Shown one piece after another: positions 41,840 to 50,990 of a stretch of DNA of 64,000 nucleotides. Source of the DNA: Nitrososphaerota archaeon (GTDB lineage Archaea; Thermoproteota; Nitrososphaeria; Nitrososphaerales; Gagatemarchaeaceae); the NCBI GenBank assembly GCA_016200045.1, contig JACQFN010000013.1, positions 41,724 through 105,723 on the forward strand, in the 5' to 3' direction. The position numbers were made by a program, and so were the translations under genes. The notes below the pieces were generated by a model. The model was not told where the DNA came from, made no database searches, and saw only the letters and a list, made by a program, of their open reading frames with translations. How positions within the stretch are numbered: position 1 is the first letter of the stretch; the number at the start of each line of letters is the position of its first letter.

Positions 41840-42040
41840 CTACATCAGCTGCCTTTTGGTCAGGAAGATAGGTCCGTAATGCTCTGCTAGCAGGCTCAGC
41901 ACCTCGGAGGCATGAGCGTCTACGACATGCTTGAGGAATTCTGTCGACGCGTCACGAAAGACCTGAACATTCCCGTCGAGGGCGCGATCTGCGATTTCTG
42001 CGCACGTGTCGCACCGCTCAATTGGAATCTGCCTTTGCAA
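41840..42040 (-). CDS. Small Cys-containing protein, unknown
   Basis: 66 residues from TTG 42040, exactly 25 bp downstream of a TATA-like gctaaatag (near 42066), which supports this as a real leaderless gene. CDTCAEIADRALDGNVQVF has a CxxC near the N-terminus; the rest is helical (LKHVVDAHASEVLSLLAEHY). I recognise no family. Confidence 0.55.
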   Translation of the reverse strand: MQRQIPIERCDTCAEIADRALDGNVQVFRDASTEFLKHVVDAHASEVLSLLAEHYGPIFLTKRQLM

Positions 42041-42095
42041 TTGGAAACTGGGATGCCGCCGCCTATTTAGCCCCTTGCGGCATGAGGGCCAAGCA

Positions 42096-42968
42096 TCACG
42101 GATAGGCAGGAGCCTGATTCGTCGCCTTCGCGTCCGACGGCATCGCTCGGACCTCCCTCCACGTCTTGAGCATTACGGGAACGATGACGGCGACCATGAA
42201 CAGGAAGACGATTAGGTTTCCGAAGTCGACCGGAACCAGGGCCCCGAAGCCCAAGTAATAGAGAACGCCTGCTGCGACGAAGACCAGGCCTCCGAAGTAC
42301 AGGCTTCTTGCCCCGACGAGCGACCCGAAGGTTTCGATCTTCTTACTCCCCCATTTCTTCGCCAGTTGTAGGCTGCTTCCAAACACGAGGCCCACGGAGA
42401 GGAGAACGGCGAAGGTGCCCGCCCCGAAGGCGGCCCCGGGAGCGAACCCCAGCAGCGCCCCCGGCATGGCTGGGACGGCAACGAGGTAGACGAACGTTGT
42501 AAAGAGGCCGGCATCGACGCCGAACCCCGCTATGAATCCATGGATCAGGCACCAGTGGAGGGGGACCCTCCCCGATGTCTCGACCTCGGCCTCGTGTTTC
42601 GCAAGGTCCCGGTTCGAAGCCCACATCAAGGGATGCCAGTGGGGGAGCCGCCGCTTCAGGAGCAGATACCCCGCTGCGGCCATCGCTCCCCCCACGACCA
42701 CGTAGACGGGGCCATTGAGCGCGTCGGAGAAAGCAAGGAACGGGAAAAGGGCGAAGTAAACCAGCTGTGCCATGATCGACCTCTGGGCCGTGAAAGATGC
42801 GGCGAAGAGCGACCCGGAAATTATCCCTCCTCGGCCCGAAGCGGCCCCGACGGAGTAACTGAAGGTGATGGGCCACGTGTGCTCGTCCGGGACGACCCCG
42901 TGCAAGATTCCGAGGGAAAAGCATCCCGCAAGGAGGAGGGGCCAGTCTGCGGACACGGGTTCGCTCAC
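42096..42968 (-). CDS. Nickel/cobalt permease-like membrane protein
   Basis: 290 residues, about seven to eight membrane helices. LGILHGVVPDEHTWPITFSY near the N-terminus carries the His/Asp-rich H-x4-D(E)H signature of the NicO/RcnA/HoxN group, and a later helix has LHWCLIHGFIAGFGVDAGLF with further His residues. The divergent gene is nikR, so nickel (or cobalt) transport is the best reading; direction (import or efflux) cannot be told. The 3' tail is cytoplasmic and short. Confidence 0.75.
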   Translation of the reverse strand: MSEPVSADWPLLLAGCFSLGILHGVVPDEHTWPITFSYSVGAASGRGGIISGSLFAASFTAQRSIMAQLVYFALFPFLAFSDALNGPVYVVVGGAMAAAGYLLLKRRLPHWHPLMWASNRDLAKHEAEVETSGRVPLHWCLIHGFIAGFGVDAGLFTTFVYLVAVPAMPGALLGFAPGAAFGAGTFAVLLSVGLVFGSSLQLAKKWGSKKIETFGSLVGARSLYFGGLVFVAAGVLYYLGFGALVPVDFGNLIVFLFMVAVIVPVMLKTWREVRAMPSDAKATNQAPAYP

Positions 42969-42993
42969 TGAATGGCCAGTTATGAAGGGGCCT

Positions 42994-43041
42994 GTTAATG
43001 ACTAATAGTTCCGTAATAATTATATTTAGGGAGTTATTAAC
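42994..43041. promoter_or_regulatory. Probable NikR operator between nikR and the nickel permease gene
   Basis: GTTAATGAC (42994-43002) and GTTATTAAC (43033-43041) form an inverted repeat (8 of 9 positions match) flanking the TATA-like taattatattt (about 43016-43026) of nikR. The long spacing and the flanked promoter are in the style of NikR sites, which are two distant half-sites. It could control both divergent genes. Confidence 0.5.
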
Positions 43042-43049
43042 TCCTCCTC

Positions 43050-43433
43050 TTGAAGATCGTCAGCCTTTCTCTGCCCGACAAGATGGTAGAGACCATGGAT
43101 GAGATCCAGGCTAGCCTCGGGTTCTCAGGAAGGTCGGAGCTAGTCAGGGCGGCCCTTCGCTCGATGCTAGACGACATCCACGACAAAGATTCTCTGACCG
43201 GATACATCAACGGACTAATCGTCGTCACCCACGGCCAGAACGAGGAGGCCCCCGTAACCACCCTCAAACACAAGTACGAAGACATCATCAAGACTCACGT
43301 GCATAGCAAGACGGCGTCCTCGATCTGCGTTGAGCTCTTCCTCGTCCAGGGACCTGCAAAGAAAGTCGTAGAGATGAGCAAGGCGTTCCAGGCCGAGGAT
43401 AAGATGAAGAGCACGAAGTTCATGCCTGTCTGA
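43050..43433 (+). CDS. nikR: NikR-type nickel-responsive regulator
   Basis: 127 residues from leaderless TTG 43050. The ribbon-helix-helix DNA-binding domain (KIVSLSLPDKMVETMDEIQA with LGFSGRSELVRAALRSML) is followed by an ACT-like domain with the nickel ligands: IVVTHGQNEE, THVHSKTASSICVE (HxHx5C). This matches NikR, which represses nickel uptake when nickel binds. Location divergent from a nickel-permease-like gene supports the assignment and autoregulation. Confidence 0.9.
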   Translation: MKIVSLSLPDKMVETMDEIQASLGFSGRSELVRAALRSMLDDIHDKDSLTGYINGLIVVTHGQNEEAPVTTLKHKYEDIIKTHVHSKTASSICVELFLVQGPAKKVVEMSKAFQAEDKMKSTKFMPV

Positions 43434-43531
43434 CCCTTTAGCAGACTCTAAGGGTCTCGGACAGCAGGCCCCGCTACGCTCTCTTGTGTAAGGTTTTTCC
43501 CAGACGCGGAAGAGAACTGGCGAGGGGAAAG

Positions 43532-44239
43532 TTGGCCCGATACTTCGTGGGAGTTTCAGGCTTCAGCTACCCCGGTTGGAAGGGAAAGTTCTATCCGGCC
43601 GGTACGAAGAGCGAGGAGTTCCTGACCTACTACTCTCGGCACCTCGGGAGCGTGGAAATCAACAGTTCCTTCTACGCTTCACCCGGGGAGGCGATGGTCA
43701 GAAGCTGGTCTGACAGGACGGGTGAGGAGTTCAGGTTCTCTATCAAGGCGCCCAGACAGATTACCCACATACTGAAGCTGGGCAAGGACGCCCCTGAAAT
43801 CGCCGAGGGACTGTCGAAGACCCTCGAATTGTTGGGGCAGAGGCGAGGCCCAATACTGTTTCAGCTGCCCCCCTACATCAAGCGAGACCTTCCCCTCCTC
43901 GCGGAGTTCCTCTCCAGGACCTCTGGAATAAGGAGCAGGGTCTTCGAGTTCAGGCAAGAATCCTGGCTTGAGGAGTCGACGTACCGGCTCTTGGAGAGAC
44001 AAGGCGCTGGCTTCTGCATCGCTGAGACAGAGGAAATGAAACCGAGATTCCGGGTCACGAACGGGGTGGCATACTACAGGCTGAGGAAAGATTCGTATGA
44101 CATGAAATCCATAGAGAAGTGGGCGGAGAGGATCCGAGAGACCTCTGAGAGTTCCCGGGAGACACTCTGTTACCTCCGTCACGACGAGGACGGTGAAAAT
44201 GCGATGCTAGCCCAGGGACTGGCCGGGAGACTAAGTTGA
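43532..44239 (+). CDS. DUF72 family protein
   Basis: 235 residues from TTG 43532. The family pattern is clear: FVGVSGFSYPGWKGKFYPAG, LGSVEINSSFYASPGEAMVR, FSIKAPRQITH and QLPPYIKRDLPLLAEFLS, then VFEFRQESWL. DUF72 is a TIM-barrel-like family of unknown activity, widespread in bacteria and archaea. The frame is open to TTG 43484, but that lies in promoter-like sequence. Confidence 0.88.
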   Translation: MARYFVGVSGFSYPGWKGKFYPAGTKSEEFLTYYSRHLGSVEINSSFYASPGEAMVRSWSDRTGEEFRFSIKAPRQITHILKLGKDAPEIAEGLSKTLELLGQRRGPILFQLPPYIKRDLPLLAEFLSRTSGIRSRVFEFRQESWLEESTYRLLERQGAGFCIAETEEMKPRFRVTNGVAYYRLRKDSYDMKSIEKWAERIRETSESSRETLCYLRHDEDGENAMLAQGLAGRLS

Positions 44240-44290
44240 AACCAAGCCGGAGGAGTACCTTCGGGGCACTACTGACTCAACCAATAATGG

Positions 44291-44800
44291 TCACCTCAGC
44301 CAGACAAAGGCCATAGTGTACGAAGCGCCACTACTCGTCACCACGGTCATGGCCCCATGGAAGACTTCAGCACTCTCTGGGATCCCCGGGAAGAACGCCT
44401 CTAATGTCACAGTCTGATCTCCGGAAATTTGTTGGTTGACCGCGATGCTGCTCGTCGTGCAACCGCAGGGGAGGGGTCCGATTGAAGTTCCGTCAGCTTG
44501 CGTGACGTTCTGGAGAGTAATTCGGATTGTGTCAATGGAAATCGGTATGGTCAGGCCGTTAGTCACTGCGACGAGGTCCGTGACGTTCAGAACCCCGTAG
44601 TCCTGAAGCTTGAATCTCGGCTGCGCGAGGGAGATTGAAAGAGGCACGGAGGAGTTCGTGATCGAGCGTTGGGAGCTCTGGCTGGACGAGCTCTGGCCTG
44701 GTCCAGGAGAGGGCCTTGTGACGAGGAAGACTAGCGCGGCGTCGGAAACTAACACGATGACGAGGAGGATGCCCGCAACTGTGGCTCTCTTCAAGTACAT
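44291..44800 (-). CDS. Anchored secreted protein, unknown
   Basis: 169 residues: signal-anchor helix (VAGILLVIVLVSDAALVFLV), a Ser/Gln-rich linker, then a beta-rich domain with a CGC pair (SIGPLPCGCTTSSIAVN) and an ending of strands. It resembles the small archaeal surface proteins at 10344 and 35638 in layout but not in detail. No family recognised. Confidence 0.6.
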   Translation of the reverse strand: MYLKRATVAGILLVIVLVSDAALVFLVTRPSPGPGQSSSSQSSQRSITNSSVPLSISLAQPRFKLQDYGVLNVTDLVAVTNGLTIPISIDTIRITLQNVTQADGTSIGPLPCGCTTSSIAVNQQISGDQTVTLEAFFPGIPESAEVFHGAMTVVTSSGASYTMAFVWLR

Positions 44801-44931
44801 GCCAATTCGCGCGCCAAGCTACTTGAAGGTTCCCCGATTGTGGTCTCTTGGTTCAACACGGCCCGACCGGTCGTTCGTCATCGCTGGCCTCTTGGAATCT
44901 TTTAAGACCAGCCGGAGGTTCGTCGAGATTG

Positions 44932-45639
44932 ATGGCCGGGGATGATGTGGCTGCGGTCTTCTCCAAGCTCTCAACTCCGCTCGTTGCCGACGCTTGCCTC
45001 CGATTGAAGGTGCCGTTCGATCTTGCTCCACCGAACGTCCGACCTCTCATCTCTGGGAGCCGAATATCAGGCCAGGTCGTCCCTGCACGGCATTATGGAA
45101 GCGTTGATGTATTCTTTGAGGCGATGAAGCGTGCGGAGCCAGACGCCGTCCTAATAATAGACAACGGCGGCAGGATGGATGAGGCGTGCATCGGAGACCT
45201 GACCGTTCTGGAAGCCAAGGCAAGCGGACTGTCGGGCGTCATAGTGTGGGGGTGCCACCGGGATTCAGAGGAACTCACGCAGATTGGATTCCCGGTCTTC
45301 AGTCAAGGCGCATGCCCTTCGGGTCCCCAGAGGCTCGACGGACGTGGTCCTGAGGCGCTCAATTCGGCCAGGTTCGGAAATTTCTTGGTGAGCAAGCAGG
45401 ACACTGTCTTCGCTGACGACGACGGGGTCCTCTTCACTCGAAGCGAGAAGGTAGAGGAGGTGCTAACCGCCGCCAATGCCATTTCAAAGACGGAGCGGAA
45501 GCAGGCCGACGAAATAAGAGCTGGAAGGAAGCTTCGCGATCAACTTCAATTTGACAGTTACCTGGACAAGAGCGCATCTGACCCCTCCTACACATTCAGG
45601 AAGCATCTCAAGACCATCGGTGGGGCCGTAGAAGAATAA
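44932..45639 (+). CDS. RraA-like / HMG aldolase family protein
   Basis: 235 residues. The fold core VLIIDNGGRMDEACIGDLTV and VIVWGCHRDSEELTQIGFPV, followed by VFADDDGVLF, is diagnostic of the RraA/menG-like family, some members of which are 4-hydroxy-4-methyl-2-oxoglutarate or oxaloacetate-type aldolases. The metal-binding Asp and Arg residues of GGR...D are present, which suggests enzyme activity rather than an RNase inhibitor. TATA-like cttttaagac is about 35 bp upstream. Pathway unknown. Confidence 0.85.
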   Translation: MAGDDVAAVFSKLSTPLVADACLRLKVPFDLAPPNVRPLISGSRISGQVVPARHYGSVDVFFEAMKRAEPDAVLIIDNGGRMDEACIGDLTVLEAKASGLSGVIVWGCHRDSEELTQIGFPVFSQGACPSGPQRLDGRGPEALNSARFGNFLVSKQDTVFADDDGVLFTRSEKVEEVLTAANAISKTERKQADEIRAGRKLRDQLQFDSYLDKSASDPSYTFRKHLKTIGGAVEE

Positions 45640-45732
45640 CGCAGATCAGGCGCGGTGGTGTCAGATGAAGCGACCTCTGGTCTGATAGAAGACAGGGCGG
45701 ACTGTAGATCTGGCGATAGCATTCGCGGACGC

Positions 45733-47355
45733 CTAGGGTTGCGGAGAACCGAGCCCGGCCGGATTCGATCCCCCGACTCCGTTGGAGCTGCACTCGTCGC
45801 TAGAATATGTATTCGCAGTTCCCAAGGTTCCCGAGCCTGAAGTGATATCGACATAGCCGTACTTCGTATTGCTGTCGGCTTTGTTCATGCTAAGCGTGTT
45901 TCCGCCCGCGGAAGTGTAGAGGTAGAACCCGAAGTACCCGTTTGTGTTCCCGGTGTTCGAGGTTATCGAGTTGGTAGAGGAACCGTAGAAGAAGAATCCG
46001 TAGTAGGTGTTGCTCCTAGCCGTATTCGTGCTAAGGGTGTTGCTGTTAGATGAGCCGTAGAGGTCGAAGCCGTCATGGTGGTTGCCGGTCGCGATGTTGC
46101 CGGTGTACTTGTTGCTGCTGGAAGAACCGTATGACGTGAAACCGTCGTGGCCGTTGCTGCTCGCGGTGTTCCCGCTGAGCGTGTTGAGGTTGGAGGAGCT
46201 GTATAGCACGAATCCATTCTGCGTGTTGCTGGTAGCCGTGTTGGTCCTCAAGGTGTTTGAGCTTGACCCCCAGAGGAAGTAGCCGTTGTAATGGTTCCCT
46301 GTAGCCTTGTTCGAGGTGAGGATGTTCGAGTTGGCTGAGCTGATCAGGTAATAGCCGTAGTATCCGTTCGTGTTAGCGGTGTTCGATGTCAGGGTGTTGC
46401 TGGAAGAGCCGACGAGGTAGAAGCCGAACCAGCTGTTGCTGTTCGCGATGTTCGAGGAAAGCGTGTTGTGTGAAGAGCCCCGGAGGGCGAAGCCATTGCT
46501 GGAGCATCCTGTAGTGGTCGTAGAGCTGCACAGGGTGTTGAAGCTCGCGGTGTTCCCGCTGAGCGTGTTTGTGTTGGAGATGTAGAGGTAGAAGCCGTAG
46601 AACCCGTTGGTCCCTGCTGTGTTCTTGCTGAAGGTGTTGCTGGTCGAGCTTTGAAGATAGAAGCCATAGTTGCCGTTGGCGTTCGCGATGTTGGAGGTGA
46701 GGGTGTTGCTCGAAGAGCTGTAGAGGTAGAATCCGTATTGCTTGTTGCTTCCCGCGTTGTTGCTGGTCAGTTTGTTCAGGTTGGAAGAGAGGTACAGGAC
46801 GACCCCCGCGTGCAGGTTCCCGTTGGCTGCGTTCAGAGTCAGGGAGTTGCTCGAGGAACCGTAAAGGTCGAACCCGTAGTAGGCGTTGCTGTTTGCTATG
46901 TTTCCCGTCCCGGTCGTGGTAGTGCCCAGGGTATTGTGGGAGGAGGCGTACAGGTAGAACCCGTAAAGATGGTTCCCGCTCCCAACGTTCGATATGAGCG
47001 TGTTGTAAGACGAGCTGCGGAGATAGATGCCGTACCGGAACGCCGTCACCTTGCAGTTCTTGACCGTGACCCCGGTCCTGCCGTTCAGGTAAATTCCCTG
47101 CTGGGTGTTCGAGCTCGTACCAGTAATCGTGTGCCCGTTGCAGTTCAGCGTGATGCCGCTGGCTCCGATAGTGATGCCGTTGCCCGAGCATGGCCCGATG
47201 TTCGCGCTCAACGACGTGCTCGCTATGATGGTGCTCCCGCACCCCACTGCAGCCACGGCTGGGGGAGGAATTATCGTAAGAAAGGAACCCAGGATCGTAA
47301 CGAGAGCGACGGCAGCAGTCAGGACGGTGTGTCTTCGATTCCTCAAGGGCCGCAC
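45733..47355 (-). CDS. Large secreted right-handed beta-helix protein (NosD-like repeats)
   Basis: 540 residues. Signal peptide (VLTAAVALVTILGSFLTIIP), then a first coil GITIGASGITLNCNGHTITG typical of NosD/PbH1, then about 17 tandem repeats of roughly 23 residues with consensus NTAxSNxxYGFYLYxSSxNT. At DNA level these are visible as 69-bp degenerate repeats through 45880-47000. Such solenoids bind or cut carbohydrates or act as adhesins; no catalytic residues were identified. The repeats are prone to length change and to assembly error. Confidence 0.85.
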   Translation of the reverse strand: MRPLRNRRHTVLTAAVALVTILGSFLTIIPPPAVAAVGCGSTIIASTSLSANIGPCSGNGITIGASGITLNCNGHTITGTSSNTQQGIYLNGRTGVTVKNCKVTAFRYGIYLRSSSYNTLISNVGSGNHLYGFYLYASSHNTLGTTTTGTGNIANSNAYYGFDLYGSSSNSLTLNAANGNLHAGVVLYLSSNLNKLTSNNAGSNKQYGFYLYSSSSNTLTSNIANANGNYGFYLQSSTSNTFSKNTAGTNGFYGFYLYISNTNTLSGNTASFNTLCSSTTTTGCSSNGFALRGSSHNTLSSNIANSNSWFGFYLVGSSSNTLTSNTANTNGYYGYYLISSANSNILTSNKATGNHYNGYFLWGSSSNTLRTNTATSNTQNGFVLYSSSNLNTLSGNTASSNGHDGFTSYGSSSSNKYTGNIATGNHHDGFDLYGSSNSNTLSTNTARSNTYYGFFFYGSSTNSITSNTGNTNGYFGFYLYTSAGGNTLSMNKADSNTKYGYVDITSGSGTLGTANTYSSDECSSNGVGGSNPAGLGSPQP

Positions 47356-47540
47356 TGAAACAGGCTGAACTTACTATTTACCTTTCTCGATGCAAACCAT
47401 GTATTTGGCGCACCGCTGACGAGACCTTCTGGAGAAGCGGAATCCGTTCCTAAGCAAGGGCCTATCCGAAGCTGGCCCATCGGGACATTCTGAACTGATT
47501 CTGAACAATGGTTATATGGAAATCTTGAGTGAAGATCATT

Positions 47541-47939
47541 GTGAAGGCCACTCGAATCCTGGCCGGGGTCGCATTGGTCGTTATGGTGGTTACGGGCCTG
47601 CAGCTTGGCCCAGGGGCACAGGCCACGATAACGACCGTCAACGTCAAGATCATCGATTTCAAGTTTCAGCCAAGCCTGACCAAGGTTGTCATCGGCGTGA
47701 ACAATACGGTCACCTGGACCAACGACGGATTGGAAGCTCACACCGTCACGGCTAACGGGGGCAGCTTCGACAGCGGCGTCATCAACGCAGGCGGCCAATT
47801 TACGCGCACCTTTACGACAGTCGGAACGTTCGGCTATCATTGTGCATTACACCCGACGATGACAGGCTCGGTTGTGGTGATCTCATCGACGAGCTCAACT
47901 TCGTTCCCTTGGGCCGGAGTTAGACCAGTCCGGAACTAG
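47541..47939 (+). CDS. Secreted plastocyanin-like cupredoxin
   Basis: 132 residues from GTG 47541 (GTG 47529 also possible). Signal peptide RILAGVALVVMVVTGLQLG, then a single cupredoxin: FKFQPSLTKVVIGVNNTVTW, EAHTVTANGGSFDSG (His) and GTFGYHCALHPTMTGSVVV (Cys, His, Met). All four type-1 copper ligands are present, so it should be an extracellular blue-copper electron carrier. TATA-like ggttatatgg is at about 47508-47517. Confidence 0.9.
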   Translation: MKATRILAGVALVVMVVTGLQLGPGAQATITTVNVKIIDFKFQPSLTKVVIGVNNTVTWTNDGLEAHTVTANGGSFDSGVINAGGQFTRTFTTVGTFGYHCALHPTMTGSVVVISSTSSTSFPWAGVRPVRN

Positions 47940-47969
47940 TGCTCAGGACATGGCCAACCGGAATCCTGA

Positions 47970-48845
47970 TCATTCGACAACCTTGCTCGCCAGCTCAAGG
48001 TCTCCTCTCGAGGAGACGAAAACCCCGTCCGCCTTCGTTTTGTTGGCTCGGAGCAGATTCAGCGATTCCCTGGCCATCTTGACTCCCGCCTGCGCTCCCC
48101 CATCCCTCAGCCGGTCGAGGGCATGCTTCGGAAGCTTGAGGCCAAACCTGCGCGACACCTCAAGGGCGTCATCGCGGGAGCGAAAGGGGAATACGTTGTG
48201 AAGAATGGGAGACCTGACCCCCTCATCTCGAAGTTTCTCGAGCCAGGCCATGTATTCCACGATCTCCCCAGGAAACGGCTGCGACAGAAAGACGTCTGAG
48301 CCGGCCTCCTCCCTCCTCCTTATCATCTGCACGTACTGTTTGTCCTCGGCTTTCGCAAGGTCGACGGGCGTCATTATGCAAAGATTCCTTGCCCCTAGCC
48401 TCGCCTGAACCTCCCTAGCAACCTTCACAAGTCCCGAGACGCCGCGGACATCGTAGACATTTCTGGAGCTTGGCCCATCAATTTGGAACGGGTCGCCCCA
48501 GATGAGGATTAGGTTCTCTATTCCGAAGAAAATGGTCGAAGCAATTGCTTCCTCCAGCGATTTCCTGTTCCTGTCTCTGGCCGTTAGTGTAGGAGCGACT
48601 TCAAGCCATCTGAGCGTTCGTTTCAAGTGGGACGCGGTCATCAAGGAGTCCGCAAACCTCAACCGGGGGTTCTTGAGGTCGGCTACGTGGAAGACATCGA
48701 AGTTTTCCCGCATTGCTTCTAGTCGTTCGCAAAGCGAGGAGAACTGCTGGTCGAAAGGCTGGGGTGGTCCCTCCGTCGGAAAGCACGGCGGCCAGATTTC
48801 GACGGTCTGGACAAAACGAGAATTGTCAAAGAGCCTTGTCAGCAA
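47970..48845 (-). CDS. Methylenetetrahydrofolate reductase-like protein
   Basis: 291 residues from TTG 48845 (frame open to 48872). FVQTVEIWPPCFPTEGPPQP, FDVFHVADLKNPRLRFADSL, LILIWGDPFQIDG and DVFLSQPFPGEIVEYMAWLE match the MTHFR TIM barrel; the flavin-site WGDPF stands for the usual RGDPP. In archaea such proteins may use tetrahydrofolate or methanopterin C1 carriers. It is not next to C1 genes, so the role is inferred from family only. Confidence 0.8.
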   Translation of the reverse strand: MLTRLFDNSRFVQTVEIWPPCFPTEGPPQPFDQQFSSLCERLEAMRENFDVFHVADLKNPRLRFADSLMTASHLKRTLRWLEVAPTLTARDRNRKSLEEAIASTIFFGIENLILIWGDPFQIDGPSSRNVYDVRGVSGLVKVAREVQARLGARNLCIMTPVDLAKAEDKQYVQMIRRREEAGSDVFLSQPFPGEIVEYMAWLEKLRDEGVRSPILHNVFPFRSRDDALEVSRRFGLKLPKHALDRLRDGGAQAGVKMARESLNLLRANKTKADGVFVSSRGDLELASKVVE

Positions 48846-49013
48846 GTGAGAGCACCACCTCGCATAGAGCAATAAGAGTGATTATCCTACTCTTGACCCC
48901 TCTTCCTCGAGGTAAACCTCGCTTTATTCCCATTGTGCGATGAGGTAAAGAGGGGGCCGCTCGGGGTAAAGGAATATATATCCACTCGGCTGCGGGAGTA
49001 TAGGCGTGTTTAC

Positions 49014-49574
49014 TTGGAAGACCAGAAAGAGTTGAACCGGGACCTTCGCAACCAGATCAAGCAGCTTCGCGAAGAAATCAGGGCCGAGGTGAGGGAGGCA
49101 CTCCGTGAGGCCAGGGAGACCAACGCCGACTCGAACGGAGGGTCGATCAGGGTCGACATCGGCCGCGGGGATATTCGCGATACTGAGCCTTCATCCGTCG
49201 TCGCCAAGGACCTCGTGAGGCTGATACGAGACAACGTAAGGTCCAGCCTCGTGGAGAAAGGCGAGCGTGCCGTCGATGACCTCGTGTCAGGGATGCCGGA
49301 GGCCACTGCCGCCGACGTCCTTAAGTCACTGGCGAACGTCGAGAGGATCAGGATCGTCAAGCTGCTTTATTCTTCAGACAGGACCTTTTCGGAGATGAAG
49401 GCGTCGACGAACCTCGAGGGTGCCTCGGTCTCTCACCATCTGAAGAGCCTCCTCAGGATGGGGCTCGTCGCCCATGCGGATGAGGGCGGGTACCAGCTCA
49501 CCAAGAGGGGGAGGCTCCTCGTTCGGACACTCGCACTGATGAACGAAGCCCTTGGGGGGGAGAGCATTGATTGA
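49014..49574 (+). CDS. Coiled-coil plus ArsR-type winged-helix regulator
   Basis: 186 residues from TTG 49014, about 35 bp after a strong TATA box (aatatatatcc, about 48971-48981). Residues 1-40 are a predicted coiled coil (QKELNRDLRNQIKQLREEIR). A linker leads to a winged helix: VLKSLANVERIRIVKLLYSS, EGASVSHHLKSLLRMGLVAH and GGYQLTKRGRLLVRTLALM. It overlaps the membrane-protein gene behind it by 8 nt, so the two probably form one functional unit. No metal-binding cysteines. Confidence 0.78.
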   Translation: MEDQKELNRDLRNQIKQLREEIRAEVREALREARETNADSNGGSIRVDIGRGDIRDTEPSSVVAKDLVRLIRDNVRSSLVEKGERAVDDLVSGMPEATAADVLKSLANVERIRIVKLLYSSDRTFSEMKASTNLEGASVSHHLKSLLRMGLVAHADEGGYQLTKRGRLLVRTLALMNEALGGESID

Positions 49575-50943
49575 GATAGGGAAGGAAAGGACGCTCACTC
49601 GAGGGACCCGAAAAGCTGCGTCGACGATGGAATTGGTGGCGGGCATACTGGTTCTCTCCTGGCTCGTCAGAAGCATCCTCGGGATATCGCAATATTCTGA
49701 GACTCTCCTGCTCATGGCGCTAGGTTTCGGGCTTCTCGGTGATCTGCTCAAGACCAACCTGAGCAGAGGTCATGTCCGCGCGGCTTCGAGCCTTCTCGGG
49801 AACATCGCCTTCTGGTCCTTGACCACGATCATTCTGATATTGTTCCTTGGATGGATCGCAGGGCTTCAGTCAGATACGTTACCCGCGATATTCTACTCGA
49901 ACGTTCCCAATCTGGCGATCGCCACGATCTTCTTCGGGCTCGCATCCGTAATCATAGGTCAGTTTTCCCCGCTCGTCAAGGGACTCAGGGCAACCGGGCC
50001 TCCAATCTTCCTTGGACAGGCAGCGACCGTGGACATGGGAGAGACCAAGCTCTCCACGAAGGTGGACTCGATCGGACTCCCTGTCAGAAAACCAAGGAAG
50101 ACCGTCGGGTGCGTCGTCACGGGCGACCTCAACGCTGTGTTCGAGACCCCGATGGGTACGGTGAACGCCAGGATTGCTGGGCCGGCAACGACCTTCGGGG
50201 TCCCTTTCAGAGGGACGAAGGCAACCGGGGAGCAGGTGACGAGGGTCACGGGCAAGAGGCTCAACGATCTCATCGGGGAGACCCAGGTGGAGACTACGAT
50301 GGTGGGAGAGACTGAAATCGAAGTGGATCTGCCGCCCTTCGTTCACTTCGACAGGGATCAGTTTCAGGAGTCGGTCGATGTCGGACCGGTGAGCGTGAAA
50401 AGAGGTCCCAGGGGCCAGACGATCAAGATCGGCCCTATTTCGATAGACGCGGACGAGGACTCGGAGAAGTGGTTCAGCCGACGCTACTGGGGCAAGCACG
50501 GGAGGTTCTCTACGTGGTGGTCGGTCAAGGGAATGCGAGATACTTCCTACATCAGTTCCTCGGGCGACACGGTGAAGGCGAAGTGGAACGGGAGTTCGCT
50601 TGAGCTAGGGCACGGTTCAATGAAACTGAAGGTGGGCTCGGACGGCTTCACGTACTCGCCTCAAGAACTCGAGACCTACACGCCCCTCCACACTCTCAAG
50701 GTGACCCAGGACAAAGTGACGCTGAACACCAAGACTTTCACCCTGGACATTGTCGGGAGCCGAGTAATCTTGAGGGCTGAAGACGGTTCGAAGAGTACCG
50801 ATTCGTCCCCGCTAGCTAGAGACCTGAGGGCCCTGCTGGCGGACACCGCCAAGAAACAGGTCAGCGACGTGCTCGAGGGCCTCCCGATCGAGCTCGACGA
50901 AATGCTCGGCGGGACAGAGGAGCTGTTGAAAAAATATGCCTGA
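49567..50943 (+). CDS. Membrane protein with long beta-rich C-terminal domain, unknown
   Basis: 458 residues from TTG 49567. There are four N-terminal membrane helices (ELVAGILVLSWLVRSILGIS to LAIATIFFGLASVIIGQFSP). A Gly/Val/Thr-rich C-terminal region of about 300 residues follows, with repeating strand patterns such as DVGPVSVKRGPRGQTIKIGP and TYSPQELETYTPLHTLKVTQ, possibly a beta-solenoid or DUF4097-like adhesin fold. No family recognised. Coupled to the HTH gene, which suggests the regulator acts on or with it. Confidence 0.65.
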   Translation: MIEIGKERTLTRGTRKAASTMELVAGILVLSWLVRSILGISQYSETLLLMALGFGLLGDLLKTNLSRGHVRAASSLLGNIAFWSLTTIILILFLGWIAGLQSDTLPAIFYSNVPNLAIATIFFGLASVIIGQFSPLVKGLRATGPPIFLGQAATVDMGETKLSTKVDSIGLPVRKPRKTVGCVVTGDLNAVFETPMGTVNARIAGPATTFGVPFRGTKATGEQVTRVTGKRLNDLIGETQVETTMVGETEIEVDLPPFVHFDRDQFQESVDVGPVSVKRGPRGQTIKIGPISIDADEDSEKWFSRRYWGKHGRFSTWWSVKGMRDTSYISSSGDTVKAKWNGSSLELGHGSMKLKVGSDGFTYSPQELETYTPLHTLKVTQDKVTLNTKTFTLDIVGSRVILRAEDGSKSTDSSPLARDLRALLADTAKKQVSDVLEGLPIELDEMLGGTEELLKKYA

Positions 50944-50990
50944 GGAGCTAGAAGTATCTGGCGAGTTCGCGGAGGAAGAGTGAAGGCACA

